Positions 7,708-16,487 of a DNA stretch of 64,000 bases are shown here, piece by piece. Source of the DNA: Paenibacillus rubinfantis (GTDB taxonomy: Bacteria > Bacillota > Bacilli > Paenibacillales > Paenibacillaceae); assembly GCF_001486505.1 (NCBI RefSeq), contig NZ_LN909064.1, positions 372,001-436,000 of the forward strand, in the 5' to 3' direction. The translations under genes and the position numbers were made by a program. Every line of letters starts with the position of its first letter. The stretch's first letter is position 1. The notes under the pieces are model-generated. The model had not been told where the DNA came from. It saw nothing but the letters and a program-made list of their open reading frames with translations, and made no database searches.

Positions 7708-8910
7708 GTGAACGGGATGGAGCCACTACGGATCAAAGGAGATCAAACGAACGGTATCGCTGGAAATCTCAAGGGGTCGGGGACGACGACGGCCCCGGAG
7801 AAGCTGCCGACAATCCCCCTGCTGGATTTGAAGCGGGAGGTAGCGGAGCTGAAGCCGCAGCTGCTTCAGGCGATCGAAGGGGTGTTGGATGAGGCGGCGT
7901 TTATTATGGGCAATCAGGTGAAGCAGCTGGAGCGGGAGGTAGCCGAGTATCTGGGGACGAAGCACGCCATTGCGCTGAATTCCGGGACGGACGCGTTGGT
8001 CATCGCTTTGCTGGCGGCCGGGATCGGGCCTGGCGACGAAGTGGTAACAACGCCGTTTACGTTCTTTGCCACGGCGGAGGCAATTAGCCGCGTAGGGGCG
8101 GAACCGGTTTTTGCCGACGTCGACCCGCTGACCTACAATCTCGACTTGGACGATCTGGAGGCGGTCATCACGCCGCGTACCAAGGCAATCCTCCCCGTGC
8201 ACCTGTTCGGCCGCCCGCTGGACATGGAACGGCTGATGGAGTTGGCTCGCCGCCGCGGGTTGGTCGTTATCGAGGATACGGCCCAAGCGTTTGGCGCGGA
8301 GGCGGGAGGACGCAAGACCGGGACGATCGGGGACATGGGCTGCTATTCCTTTTTTCCATCAAAGAATCTCGGAGCGTATGGTGACGGCGGATTGCTGGTC
8401 ACGGACGACCCGGAACTGGCCGAGGCGGCGGCAATGCTGCGGACGCACGGCTCGAAGCGCAAATATTACAACGAGCGGGTGGGCTTTAATTCCCGGCTCG
8501 ACGAGATCCAGGCGGCGATCCTGCGGGTCAAGCTGCCCTACATTGAGGATTGGAACGAAGGTCGCCGCCAGGCTGCGGCACGCTATCATGAGCTGCTGCG
8601 GAATATCCCCGGGTTGATGCTTCCTAGCGAGGTTCCGGACGGAGATAAGCAGGTGTTTCACCAATACACGGCACGCGTGCTGAATGGCCGGCGGGACGCG
8701 GTCCAGGCAGGGTTAGCGGAAGCCGGGATCAGCAGTTACGTGTACTACCCGTTGCCGGTGCATCAACTCCCCGTCTACGCTGACCGCAACCTGACATTCC
8801 CGCTGGCGGAGCGGTTGTCGCAGGAAGTGCTGTCGCTGCCTATTTGGCCGCAGATCAGCGCAGAGGTGCAGGAGTATATCGCAGGGCACATTCGCCGACT
8901 GATGGGCTAA
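7708..8910 (+). CDS. DegT/DnrJ/EryC1/StrS aminotransferase (WbpE-like)
   Basis: This PLP-dependent sugar aminotransferase should place an amine on the 3-keto nucleotide sugar. Seen in the sequence are NSGTDALVIALLAAG, which makes the phosphate-binding cup, VIEDTAQAFGAE with the PLP-ring Asp, and YSFFPSKNLGAYGDGG with the Schiff-base Lys. The first roughly 30 residues are a non-conserved, low-complexity leader. The start is GTG at 7708, 7 bases after AAGGA; ATG at 7717 is an alternative. It completes a dehydrogenase-oxidoreductase-aminotransferase-acetyltransferase set. Confidence 0.85.
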   Translation: MNGMEPLRIKGDQTNGIAGNLKGSGTTTAPEKLPTIPLLDLKREVAELKPQLLQAIEGVLDEAAFIMGNQVKQLEREVAEYLGTKHAIALNSGTDALVIALLAAGIGPGDEVVTTPFTFFATAEAISRVGAEPVFADVDPLTYNLDLDDLEAVITPRTKAILPVHLFGRPLDMERLMELARRRGLVVIEDTAQAFGAEAGGRKTGTIGDMGCYSFFPSKNLGAYGDGGLLVTDDPELAEAAAMLRTHGSKRKYYNERVGFNSRLDEIQAAILRVKLPYIEDWNEGRRQAAARYHELLRNIPGLMLPSEVPDGDKQVFHQYTARVLNGRRDAVQAGLAEAGISSYVYYPLPVHQLPVYADRNLTFPLAERLSQEVLSLPIWPQISAEVQEYIAGHIRRLMG

Positions 8911-8932
8911 TCTTTTTAATCAAAGGACGATT

Positions 8933-10387
8933 ATGGCAAACATGATAAAGAAACTCTCCTCCCAATTCATCCGCTATCTCAGGCAACTCTTGGAGCTGCT
9001 TCGCATCCAGAGCCTGCCCGGCTTACTGCGTAAGCTTAAGAACGACGGGTTCCTGAGAAACGTGGCCGTGCTGGCCAGCGGGACGGTAATCAGCCAAGTC
9101 ATCGTGATGGCGACATTGCCGGTGTTGACGCGCCTCTACTCGCCAACCGAATATGGCACTTACTCCATGTACCTGTCGATCATCGGGATTTTGCTGATGG
9201 TTATCTCTTTTTCCTACGAAAATGCCATTACGCTGCCGGAAGACGACCGAACCGCCTCCAATGTGCTGAGCCTGTCCCTGCGCATCTGCATTGGGGTCAG
9301 CATCGCCAGCGGCATCGGGATTCATATCCTGGAGGAGCCGCTGTCCGCATGGTTGCACGAGTCGTATTTGACGCACTACTACATGTTCTTCATCGTCAGC
9401 CTGTTCGGTGCGGGGTTTTATCAAATCCTGAACTACTGGTCGATCCGCAAAAAATACTTCAAACAGCTGGCGCGAACGAAATATACGCAAAGCCTCAGCC
9501 AGGTCTCCTCGCAAATTGGGCTTAGCCTGTTTCACCTGGGTCCGCTGGGGCTGATCATCGGCGATATCGTTGGCCGCTTCGGTGGATTACTGCCGCAGTG
9601 GAAGCTGTGGCGCCGGGATGTGAAAAGTCAGGCCATCACTTCGGATTGGGCCGACTTGAAGGAGAGCGCTTATCGGTACCGGCGGTTTCCGTTCCTGTCG
9701 ATGGCTGCCGGGCTGCTGAACAGCGTTGTGCTGTACGTGCCTACGATCCTGCTCGCCTCGTTCTACGGCCCGCAGGTGGCCGGCTGGTTCGCGCTCTGCC
9801 AGCGCATTCTCGGCTCACCGATGACGCTGATTATGACCTCCGTCCGCAACGTGTATTTAGCGGAATCCGCTGACTCCATGATCAACCATCCCCACAGACT
9901 GTATCCTTTGTTCCGCAAAACGGTCCGCAACGTTTTTCTGTTTGGCGCTTTGGTCATTTTTGCCATCGTCGCTGTGGGTCCTTACATGTTCGCCTTCCTG
10001 TTCGGCGAGGAATGGGCCCAGTCGGGCAGCTTTATCCGCATCTTGTCGATCATGTACCTGAGCCAATTCGTGGCCAACTCCGTCGGCTCCACGATTGACG
10101 TTATGGAGCGTCAGGACCTGCATTTGTATCGGGAGATCATACGGACGGTGCTCATCCTGGGCTCGCTGTACTTCGCTTGGCATACGCAGCAATCGGCGGA
10201 CGTCGCGATCGGGTTGTTCAGCGCCGCATCCACATTGGGATATGCGCTGCATCTGGGGCTGTCGTGGCATTCGGTACGGAAATACAAAGGAGCGGTTAGC
10301 GAGGGAGAGGTTGTTCTGGAAACCTCCGAGGAAGCTTCCGAAGAAGCTTTGGCGGAGAGATCACTACTGGGCAAGGAGCGAGGATGA
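8933..10387 (+). CDS. Wzx-type polysaccharide flippase
   Basis: The 484-residue protein is a polytopic membrane protein of the oligosaccharide flippase (Polysacc_synt) family. Hydrophobic helices begin near residue 40 (VAVLASGTVISQVIVMATLP) and recur to about residue 450, consistent with 12-14 segments, and the tail is acidic. It should turn undecaprenyl-diphosphate-linked repeat units across the membrane. AAAGGA lies 5 bases before the ATG. The Wzy polymerase and initiating transferase are in the same operon, which supports a Wzx/Wzy-dependent pathway. Confidence 0.85.
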   Translation: MANMIKKLSSQFIRYLRQLLELLRIQSLPGLLRKLKNDGFLRNVAVLASGTVISQVIVMATLPVLTRLYSPTEYGTYSMYLSIIGILLMVISFSYENAITLPEDDRTASNVLSLSLRICIGVSIASGIGIHILEEPLSAWLHESYLTHYYMFFIVSLFGAGFYQILNYWSIRKKYFKQLARTKYTQSLSQVSSQIGLSLFHLGPLGLIIGDIVGRFGGLLPQWKLWRRDVKSQAITSDWADLKESAYRYRRFPFLSMAAGLLNSVVLYVPTILLASFYGPQVAGWFALCQRILGSPMTLIMTSVRNVYLAESADSMINHPHRLYPLFRKTVRNVFLFGALVIFAIVAVGPYMFAFLFGEEWAQSGSFIRILSIMYLSQFVANSVGSTIDVMERQDLHLYREIIRTVLILGSLYFAWHTQQSADVAIGLFSAASTLGYALHLGLSWHSVRKYKGAVSEGEVVLETSEEASEEALAERSLLGKERG

Positions 10388-10391
10388 CGGG

Positions 10392-11846
10392 ATGTTGATG
10401 ATTTATTCGCCTCCAGCAAGGGCCGCCGAGAGAGAATACATCTACCGCGTGATTCTAGGCGAGTTCCTGGGTCTGGATTATACCATCGCCTACCGAGAAG
10501 GAGAGCATGTTGAACTGGTATGGACTTCGGATGAGGATACGCCAGCGAAAAAAGAGGGCTCCCCGGTCCGCCGACTCCGAATGCCGGATGTACTTTTGCA
10601 GACGCCTGACTCTTTATGGCTGAGCCCGGCTTCCCTGCCTAAGCTGCCGTTGGATCGATTTGCACCACCTGCGGGGGAACCGGAAGGGGAGCCGCTGCCG
10701 GTGATCTACGGCGCGAGAGGCCGAACCGGCCGCTACATCGAGCGGCTTGGCGAAGAGGGGGAGGAAGGGTATTATCTCGGCATCGATGTGTTTGGCAGCA
10801 GTTTGTTTATGCTGACTCGGTATGAAGAGGTCGCATGCCGGGAGAAGGACCGGCACGGGCGGTTTCCCGCCCGCCGATCCCTGGCTTGGCGCGAGTCCTT
10901 CCTGCATCGTCCGATCATAAACGAATATGTGGAGCTGCTGTGGGAATTGCTGCACAAGCTGTGGCCGGGGCTGTCACGCAGGAAGCGGGAAGCGGCCGTC
11001 GTCCTCAGCCATGACGTGGATTATCCGTTTTACGTCTATGGCCGGAGTCGGTTGCGTATGATTCGCGACATGAGCATGGACCTCGTCCGCCGAAGGGATT
11101 TCGAATCCGCCCGTCAAAAAGCGGGGGTGCTTCTCCGCTCCCGGCGCGCGCTGGACCGAGACCCGTACAACACGTTCGGCTGGCTGATGGAGCTAAGCGA
11201 GCAAGCCGGACTGCGCAGCGCTTTTTACTTCATTACCGAGGAGCACCGGGCGAAATCCGGTCTGGACGGGAACTATTCCATCGACGACCCCGCGATCCAG
11301 CGTCTCCTGCGGGAGATTCACGCCCGGGGGCACGAGATCGGTCTGCATCCGGGATATCATACCTTTTTGAACCCCGCGCGCATCCGCAGGCAATTCGAAA
11401 AGCTGCGGCAGATCGCGGAAACCAACGGGATCCGCCAGGATGTCTGGGGCGGGCGTCAGCATTATTTGCGCTGGCAGGCCCCGGATACGTGGCAGTTCTG
11501 GGAGGATGCCGGCCTGGATTACGACAGCACGCTCAGCTATGCCGACCGGGCGGGCTTCCGCTGCGGCGTCTGCTACGAGTTCCCGGTGTTTAACCTGACA
11601 ACTCGCCGTGAGCTGGCGCTTCGCGAACGTCCGCTTATCGTTATGGATCAGACGATTCTGCATCCGGAATACATGGGGCTTGGCCCCGAAGAAGCCTATG
11701 AAACGATCCGCCAACTGTACCTGGAATGCCGAAGATATAACGGCGTTTTCACCTTGCTCTGGCATAATAGCCAGCTCGTGAAATCGTCGGACCGGTCCGT
11801 TTACCGCAAGCTGGTGCTGGAGCTGCTGGGACAGCACCAGCCGTAA
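10392..11846 (+). CDS. DUF7033-type polysaccharide deacetylase family protein
   Basis: The protein is 484 residues from the chosen ATG, which follows the flippase stop by 4 bases and an AAGGAG; reading further upstream would overlap the flippase by nearly 300 bases. An N-terminal half of about 190 residues resembles the domain that precedes deacetylase modules in cell-surface loci (I recall it as DUF7033). The C-terminal half is NodB-like: VVLSHDVDYPF near residue 202 has the metal Asp, and GHEIGLHPGYH near residue 315 has the HxxxH pair. It is the second deacetylase in this locus and may act on a different sugar or stage. Confidence 0.7.
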   Translation: MLMIYSPPARAAEREYIYRVILGEFLGLDYTIAYREGEHVELVWTSDEDTPAKKEGSPVRRLRMPDVLLQTPDSLWLSPASLPKLPLDRFAPPAGEPEGEPLPVIYGARGRTGRYIERLGEEGEEGYYLGIDVFGSSLFMLTRYEEVACREKDRHGRFPARRSLAWRESFLHRPIINEYVELLWELLHKLWPGLSRRKREAAVVLSHDVDYPFYVYGRSRLRMIRDMSMDLVRRRDFESARQKAGVLLRSRRALDRDPYNTFGWLMELSEQAGLRSAFYFITEEHRAKSGLDGNYSIDDPAIQRLLREIHARGHEIGLHPGYHTFLNPARIRRQFEKLRQIAETNGIRQDVWGGRQHYLRWQAPDTWQFWEDAGLDYDSTLSYADRAGFRCGVCYEFPVFNLTTRRELALRERPLIVMDQTILHPEYMGLGPEEAYETIRQLYLECRRYNGVFTLLWHNSQLVKSSDRSVYRKLVLELLGQHQP

Positions 11847-11858
11847 GGGGGAGAGCGT

Positions 11859-13004
11859 GTGAGAATCGCCTATCTGATCCATTGGAACGAAGGGCCGGAG
11901 AGCGGTGTGTTCAAAAAAATCATCAGCCAGGCGCTCAGTTGGCAAGCGTTAGGCCATGAAACGGCGCTGTTCCTGTTCAGCCGCGAATCCGCAGCCGTAT
12001 GGACGGAGGCGGAAACCGGGGGGCTGCCTGTCTTCCGTGAGGCGTATCGCGGCAAGCTGGGCCGGACTCCCCGCTTTAGAGCGCTAACCGCCCGGGTGCG
12101 GGCTTGGCAGCCGGACGTCATCTATCATCGCTTCGACCTGTATTACCCCTCCCTGCCCAAGCTGCTCCGCGAGTATCCGTCTGCGCTGGAGATCAATACG
12201 AACGATGTCGCTGAGTTGGCGCTGGAAGGGGGGGGATTGGGCCGCTTCCGCCGCATGTACCACTGGCTGACGCGCCGCCTTGTGCTGAAGGCCGCCGGGG
12301 GTTTTGTGTTCGTCAGCGGCGAGCTGGCCCGGGCGGACGGTTTTCGCCGGTATGCGAATGCGAAGAACCACGTGGTCATCGGCAACGGCATCCCGTTAGA
12401 GATGTTTGCGGCGGGACGGCATATGGGGGCACGCCAGGACGAGGGACCCGTCCGCTTCGTATTCATCAGCTCGCCGGGCCAAGCTTGGCAAGGCTTGGAC
12501 GAGATCGCCCGGCTAGCTGCCAACAAACCGGATTGGCGATTTGACATCATCGGACCGGAGCGCAGCGAACTGGAGGCGTCCGGCCTGCCGGTGCCAAGCA
12601 ACATGGCGTTTCACGGTCAGCTGACGCGCGATCATTATCAACCGTTGCTGGATGAGGCCGATATCGCCATCGGCACGCTGGCGTTGTACCGCAAAGGCAT
12701 GGAGGAGGCCTCGCCGCTGAAGGTTCGCGAGTATTTGGCTAACGGCTTGCCGGTGATTGCCGCTTATCGCGAGACGGATTTTCCCGAACCGGTCCCGTTC
12801 TTTCTCCAACTGCCGGGCGAGCCGGAGAACACGATCCGCCATCTCCTTGCGATCGAAAGCTTTGCCCGCGACTGGCGTGGGCGGCGGGTGGAGCGCGAGC
12901 AAGTGAGCCATTTGGACGTGACCGTCAAAGAGGCGGCACGGGTTGCCTACTTGCACCGGCTTGCCGGAGAACGGAGACGAGGTGACGGAGGTGGGGACGG
13001 ATAA
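11859..13004 (+). CDS. Glycosyltransferase, GT4-like
   Basis: The 381-residue protein looks like a GT-B fold glycosyltransferase. The N-terminal acceptor domain begins MRIAYLIHWNEGPESGVFKK. The donor half contains FDIIGPERSELEASG and the region MEEASPLKVREYLANGLPVIA, the family 4 signature with Glu residues that contact the nucleotide sugar. GTG is taken as start because AAGGGGGAGAG lies just ahead and the upstream stop is only 12 bases away. Its stop overlaps the polymerase start by one base (TAATG). The sugar it adds is unknown. Confidence 0.8.
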   Translation: MRIAYLIHWNEGPESGVFKKIISQALSWQALGHETALFLFSRESAAVWTEAETGGLPVFREAYRGKLGRTPRFRALTARVRAWQPDVIYHRFDLYYPSLPKLLREYPSALEINTNDVAELALEGGGLGRFRRMYHWLTRRLVLKAAGGFVFVSGELARADGFRRYANAKNHVVIGNGIPLEMFAAGRHMGARQDEGPVRFVFISSPGQAWQGLDEIARLAANKPDWRFDIIGPERSELEASGLPVPSNMAFHGQLTRDHYQPLLDEADIAIGTLALYRKGMEEASPLKVREYLANGLPVIAAYRETDFPEPVPFFLQLPGEPENTIRHLLAIESFARDWRGRRVEREQVSHLDVTVKEAARVAYLHRLAGERRRGDGGGDG

Positions 13005-14284
13005 TGGAGCTCAGCCTGCTATGGATTGCATTGCTTGTTATCGCCGTCGTAGGTTTCACGCTCCAATGCCTGCTGTCGCTAAAAATGAAGGTGGACGCCG
13101 CCTACCTGTTTGCGTTTTGCATCTATTTCGATTTCTTCGCTTACTTCTACAAGCTGGCCGTTCCCGGCGAATCCTTAATCCTGTTGATTGGGGCACCGTT
13201 GCTGCTTGTAGGGTCCGCATGGCTGCTGAAGCCGTCAATCGTTCTTGAGACACTACGGGATCAAGGGATATGGCTGTGGGGGATATTTCTCGCGTATGCT
13301 TTGATCTCGATCACCTGGGCCCCATCCGAGTCAAACGGGCTTATGAAAGAAGTGATTCTACTTGCCCACGGGGTCGTCCCGGCGCTTTATGTGTATCTGG
13401 TTTACCGAAAATACGGCCGATTCTCCTGGACCATCGTCGCCTGGGTCGGCCTCGCCTATGCGCTGTTGCATCTGCTGCTCGGGGAGTACAGCGAGGAATA
13501 TCCAGGCCGGTTGACGTTGCCCGGAGGGAACCCGATCTTTAACGCTCGGACCTCGCTGATCACCGTAACGGTCTGTCTATGGGCGCCGCGGATCCCGTTG
13601 CCGGTCCGACTCCTGTCGCTGGGCGTCGCGATGGCTTCGGCGCTGGCTACGCAGTCCAGGGGGCCGCTGGCCGCTTTTTTGCTGGCCAATGGGCTTTATT
13701 TCGGCGTCTGGTTGATCCGCAAATTTCGCGAGCAGAAGCTTGGGAAACTGTCGCGCTTGGCAGTGCCTTTACTATTCCTGCTGATCGTCGCGGGCGGTAC
13801 GGCCTCGGCTTATGCAGAGCAGCTAAAAACTTGGGTGGAAAGCAGCCGGTTTATGGTGCTGTTCGATCGGAACCAGCTGCAGGGCGACGATAACTACATC
13901 GGCCGAATGGATTTGCAGACCCGGGCCTTGGAGAAGCTGGAGGCCTCGCCGTTTCTCGGCGCTGGACTAGGCAGCGTCACGCCGCCGTTGGCCCGGGATT
14001 TTCCGCATAATTTGGTGTTGGAGATCGCTGCGGAAGGGGGATTCGTAGGACTGACGTTATGGACGTTTGCGGTGCTGTTCTCCTTATGGGCCGCTTTTCG
14101 ACGTACGCCGGTGCTGGCGATTCTGCTGATTCAAGCGGTGGGTTACGCCTTGGCCAGCGGGGACTTCGGCTACAACTACGAATATGTGGTGATGGCCATG
14201 ACGGCTTTGGCGCTGCTGCCGCTTAAGGAACGGGAAGGAGTGGGGATCCAACGTGAAGCTCTTGTTTTTGATCACCGGATTTGA
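13004..14284 (+). CDS. Wzy / O-antigen ligase-family polymerase
   Basis: The 426-residue polytopic membrane protein has about 10-12 hydrophobic helices. Its main periplasmic-type loop contains RFMVLFDRNQLQGDDNYIGR and ends near FLGAGLGSVTPPLARDFPHN, matching the Wzy_C pattern of Gly-rich turn then H-N-L. It probably joins repeat units on the outer membrane face. The start overlaps the previous stop by one base. The 3' end overlaps the next glycosyltransferase by 32 bases. Confidence 0.75.
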   Translation: MELSLLWIALLVIAVVGFTLQCLLSLKMKVDAAYLFAFCIYFDFFAYFYKLAVPGESLILLIGAPLLLVGSAWLLKPSIVLETLRDQGIWLWGIFLAYALISITWAPSESNGLMKEVILLAHGVVPALYVYLVYRKYGRFSWTIVAWVGLAYALLHLLLGEYSEEYPGRLTLPGGNPIFNARTSLITVTVCLWAPRIPLPVRLLSLGVAMASALATQSRGPLAAFLLANGLYFGVWLIRKFREQKLGKLSRLAVPLLFLLIVAGGTASAYAEQLKTWVESSRFMVLFDRNQLQGDDNYIGRMDLQTRALEKLEASPFLGAGLGSVTPPLARDFPHNLVLEIAAEGGFVGLTLWTFAVLFSLWAAFRRTPVLAILLIQAVGYALASGDFGYNYEYVVMAMTALALLPLKEREGVGIQREALVFDHRI

Positions 14285-15479
14285 TTATGCCGGGGCGGAG
14301 AACCAGGTGCTGCTGCTGTGCCGCGAGCTGCGGGCCAGGGGCTGCGAGGTCCGTCTGGTCACGATGATACCGCCGGTTGCGTATTTGGAGGAGCTGAAGG
14401 AACTGGGAGTCGAGGTGGTCAGCCTTGGCATGAAAAAGGGCGTGCCCGACCCCAGGGCTGTTTTTCGTCTAGCTGCCCTGATTCGGCGGATGCGGCCCGA
14501 CGTCGTCCACAGTCATCTGGTGCATGCCAACCTACTGGCTCGGGTCACGCGGTTGTTCGTCCGTATTCCGTATTTGATATGCACCGCCCATAACGTTAAC
14601 GAGGGAGGGTGGCGGCGGGAGATGCTGTACCGGCTTACCGATCCGCTCGGAGACCTGCTCACCAACGTCAGCCGGGAAGCGGTGCGCGCTTATACGGAGC
14701 GGCGAATTGCTCCAGCCCGGAAAATTCGGCTAATAGAGAACGGCATTGACCTTAGCCGATTTACCGGGGACGAGCGGGGGCGCATGCAGCTGCGGGCGGA
14801 GCTAGGGCTGCTGGGTCTGAGGGGGGAGGAAGAGCTGGAGGCGGAAGGGAATGGAGGCGTAGCCCAGCCATCCGTTGCTAGCCCAAGCCCCTTCATCTGG
14901 CTGGCTGCCGGACGTTTCGTCCCCGAAAAAGACTACCCCGCCATGCTGCACGCCTTTGCCGAAGTGCGGCGGAGCTTCTCGGACAGCATGCTGTGGATTG
15001 CTGGCATCGGACCGGAGCGGCCGCAGATCGAACGGCAAGCGGAGGAGCTGGGCTTAACCGGCCAGGTGCGGTTCCTCGGGATTCGCACGGATATGCCGGC
15101 CTTGCTGCACGCCGCTGACGGCTTTGTGCTCTCCTCGAAGTGGGAGGGCCTGCCGATCGTGTTGCTGGAGGCTTGCGCCGGCCGGCTGCCGATCGTTGCT
15201 ACCGCGGTGGGCGGCAACGCCGAGGTGGTGCTGGACGACGTGAACGGCTACCTCGTACCGCCGGAGGATCCGGCCGCGCTCGCCCGCGCGATGGAGCGAG
15301 TGATGGCTTTGCCGCCGGAGGAGCGCCAAGCGATGGGGGACCGTGGCTGGGAACACGCCGCCGCGAATTATGCCATGTCCCGCGTCGCCGGGAAATGGAT
15401 CGAACTGTACGAGCAGGCGTCCGGACGGAAGCTGTCCGCCGTCCGGGCGGCGATGCCTAAGGAGGCGCATGAAGGATGA
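14253..15479 (+). CDS. Glycosyltransferase, GT4 family
   Basis: The 408-residue GT4 enzyme begins MKLLFLITGFDYAGAENQVL, the usual start with a Gly-Ala-E acceptor loop. The donor site shows LAAGRFVPEKDYPAML, then RFLGIRTDMPALL and SSKWEGLPIVLLEACAG, which carries the E-x7-E motif. GTG start with GGAAGGAG upstream, inside the end of the polymerase gene. A Gly/Glu-rich insert lies near residues 190-205. Stop and next start overlap as ATGA. Sugar specificity is unknown. Confidence 0.85.
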   Translation: MKLLFLITGFDYAGAENQVLLLCRELRARGCEVRLVTMIPPVAYLEELKELGVEVVSLGMKKGVPDPRAVFRLAALIRRMRPDVVHSHLVHANLLARVTRLFVRIPYLICTAHNVNEGGWRREMLYRLTDPLGDLLTNVSREAVRAYTERRIAPARKIRLIENGIDLSRFTGDERGRMQLRAELGLLGLRGEEELEAEGNGGVAQPSVASPSPFIWLAAGRFVPEKDYPAMLHAFAEVRRSFSDSMLWIAGIGPERPQIERQAEELGLTGQVRFLGIRTDMPALLHAADGFVLSSKWEGLPIVLLEACAGRLPIVATAVGGNAEVVLDDVNGYLVPPEDPAALARAMERVMALPPEERQAMGDRGWEHAAANYAMSRVAGKWIELYEQASGRKLSAVRAAMPKEAHEG

Positions 15480-16487
15480 CGCAGACGCGAAAAGGAAAAG
15501 TTGCCTATATCGCCACGGTTTACACCCATCTTGCGGCGTTCCATCTGCCTTTTATGAGCGACCTGCGGGCTGCCGGGTTTACGGTCCATGCCTACGCTGC
15601 CCCGGATCACGGGCGGGGGGAGGTAGATGCCGCCGGGTTTGAATGCCGGGATCTGCCGTTTAGCCGCAACCCTTTGGCTCTCGGGAATTTAAGGGCCATG
15701 CGGGAGCTCATCGGCTGGTTGAAAAGAGAGCGGTACGACCTGATCCACGTGCATACGCCTAACGCGAGCGTGGTTTGCCGGGTGGCTGCCCGTCTGGCGG
15801 GTCAACCAGCACCCCAAATCGTATATACAGCGCATGGCTTTCATTTCTACTCCGGGGCTCCTTGGCGAAACTGGCTGTTGTATTATCCGCTGGAACGATT
15901 CCTGTCGCGTTGGACCGATGTGCTGGTCACGATTAACCGGGAGGATGAACGGCGGGCGGTCGCTTTTCCGGTTCGCGGCCGTTCGGTATACGTTCCCGGG
16001 GTTGGGGTTGACCGGTCTTTGCACGCGGCTTGGGAGGGCGATGAACGCGAACGGCTGCGTCGCGACCTTGGCTTGGCTCCGGACGAATTCGCCGTGCTTT
16101 GCATTGCGGAGCTGAATCGCAACAAAAATCAGGGGCAGCTGATTAGTGCCATCGCGGAGCTGCGCCGCCGGGGCCTCCCCGCCGTGCTGCTGCTGGCCGG
16201 GGTTGGCCGGGAGGAAGCGCGGTAACGGATACCTCGTTGCGGTCGGGGACGTGGCGGCGGCAGCCGATGCGCTCGAGCAGTTGCAGCAGGACGCCGCGCG
16301 GCGGCGGCGTATGGGCGAGTACAGCCGCAAGCTGGCGGGGCTGTACGATTTGGAGCAGATCCGCCGCGATGTGGCGGCGGTCTATGCGGGGCTCGGGTTG
16401 ATGGAGCGTACGGAAGTTTGCAGGGAACAGCCTAGCTTGGGAGGCGCGGAGGAGGGGAAAGTTTATGATCAAGCTATACCGGAATAA
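15476..16487 (+). pseudogene. GT4 glycosyltransferase, broken by internal deletion and frameshift
   Basis: The first frame gives 249 residues with a normal GT4 N-terminal half (KVAYIATVYTHLAAFHLPFM, then VYTAHGFHFYSG) up to LLLAGVGREEAR, where it stops at 16225. The typical C-terminal end, NGYLVAVGDVAAAADALEQL onward to YDLEQIRRDVAAVYAGL, follows at once in another frame (from about 16221). About 80-85 residues normally found between these points, including the REGLP-x-LLEA donor motif, are missing. So the gene has both a deletion and a frame change and should be inactive. The relict end overlaps the sugar transferase start by 23 bases. Confidence 0.8.

Noticed and set aside
10095-10391. Upstream extension of the second deacetylase
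   Set aside because: It would overlap the flippase by almost 300 bases and is not conserved-looking; ATG 10392 follows a ribosome site.
16146-16487. Separate small gene of 113 residues
   Set aside because: Its first 25 residues are out-of-frame glycosyltransferase; the rest is the relict C terminus of that gene.
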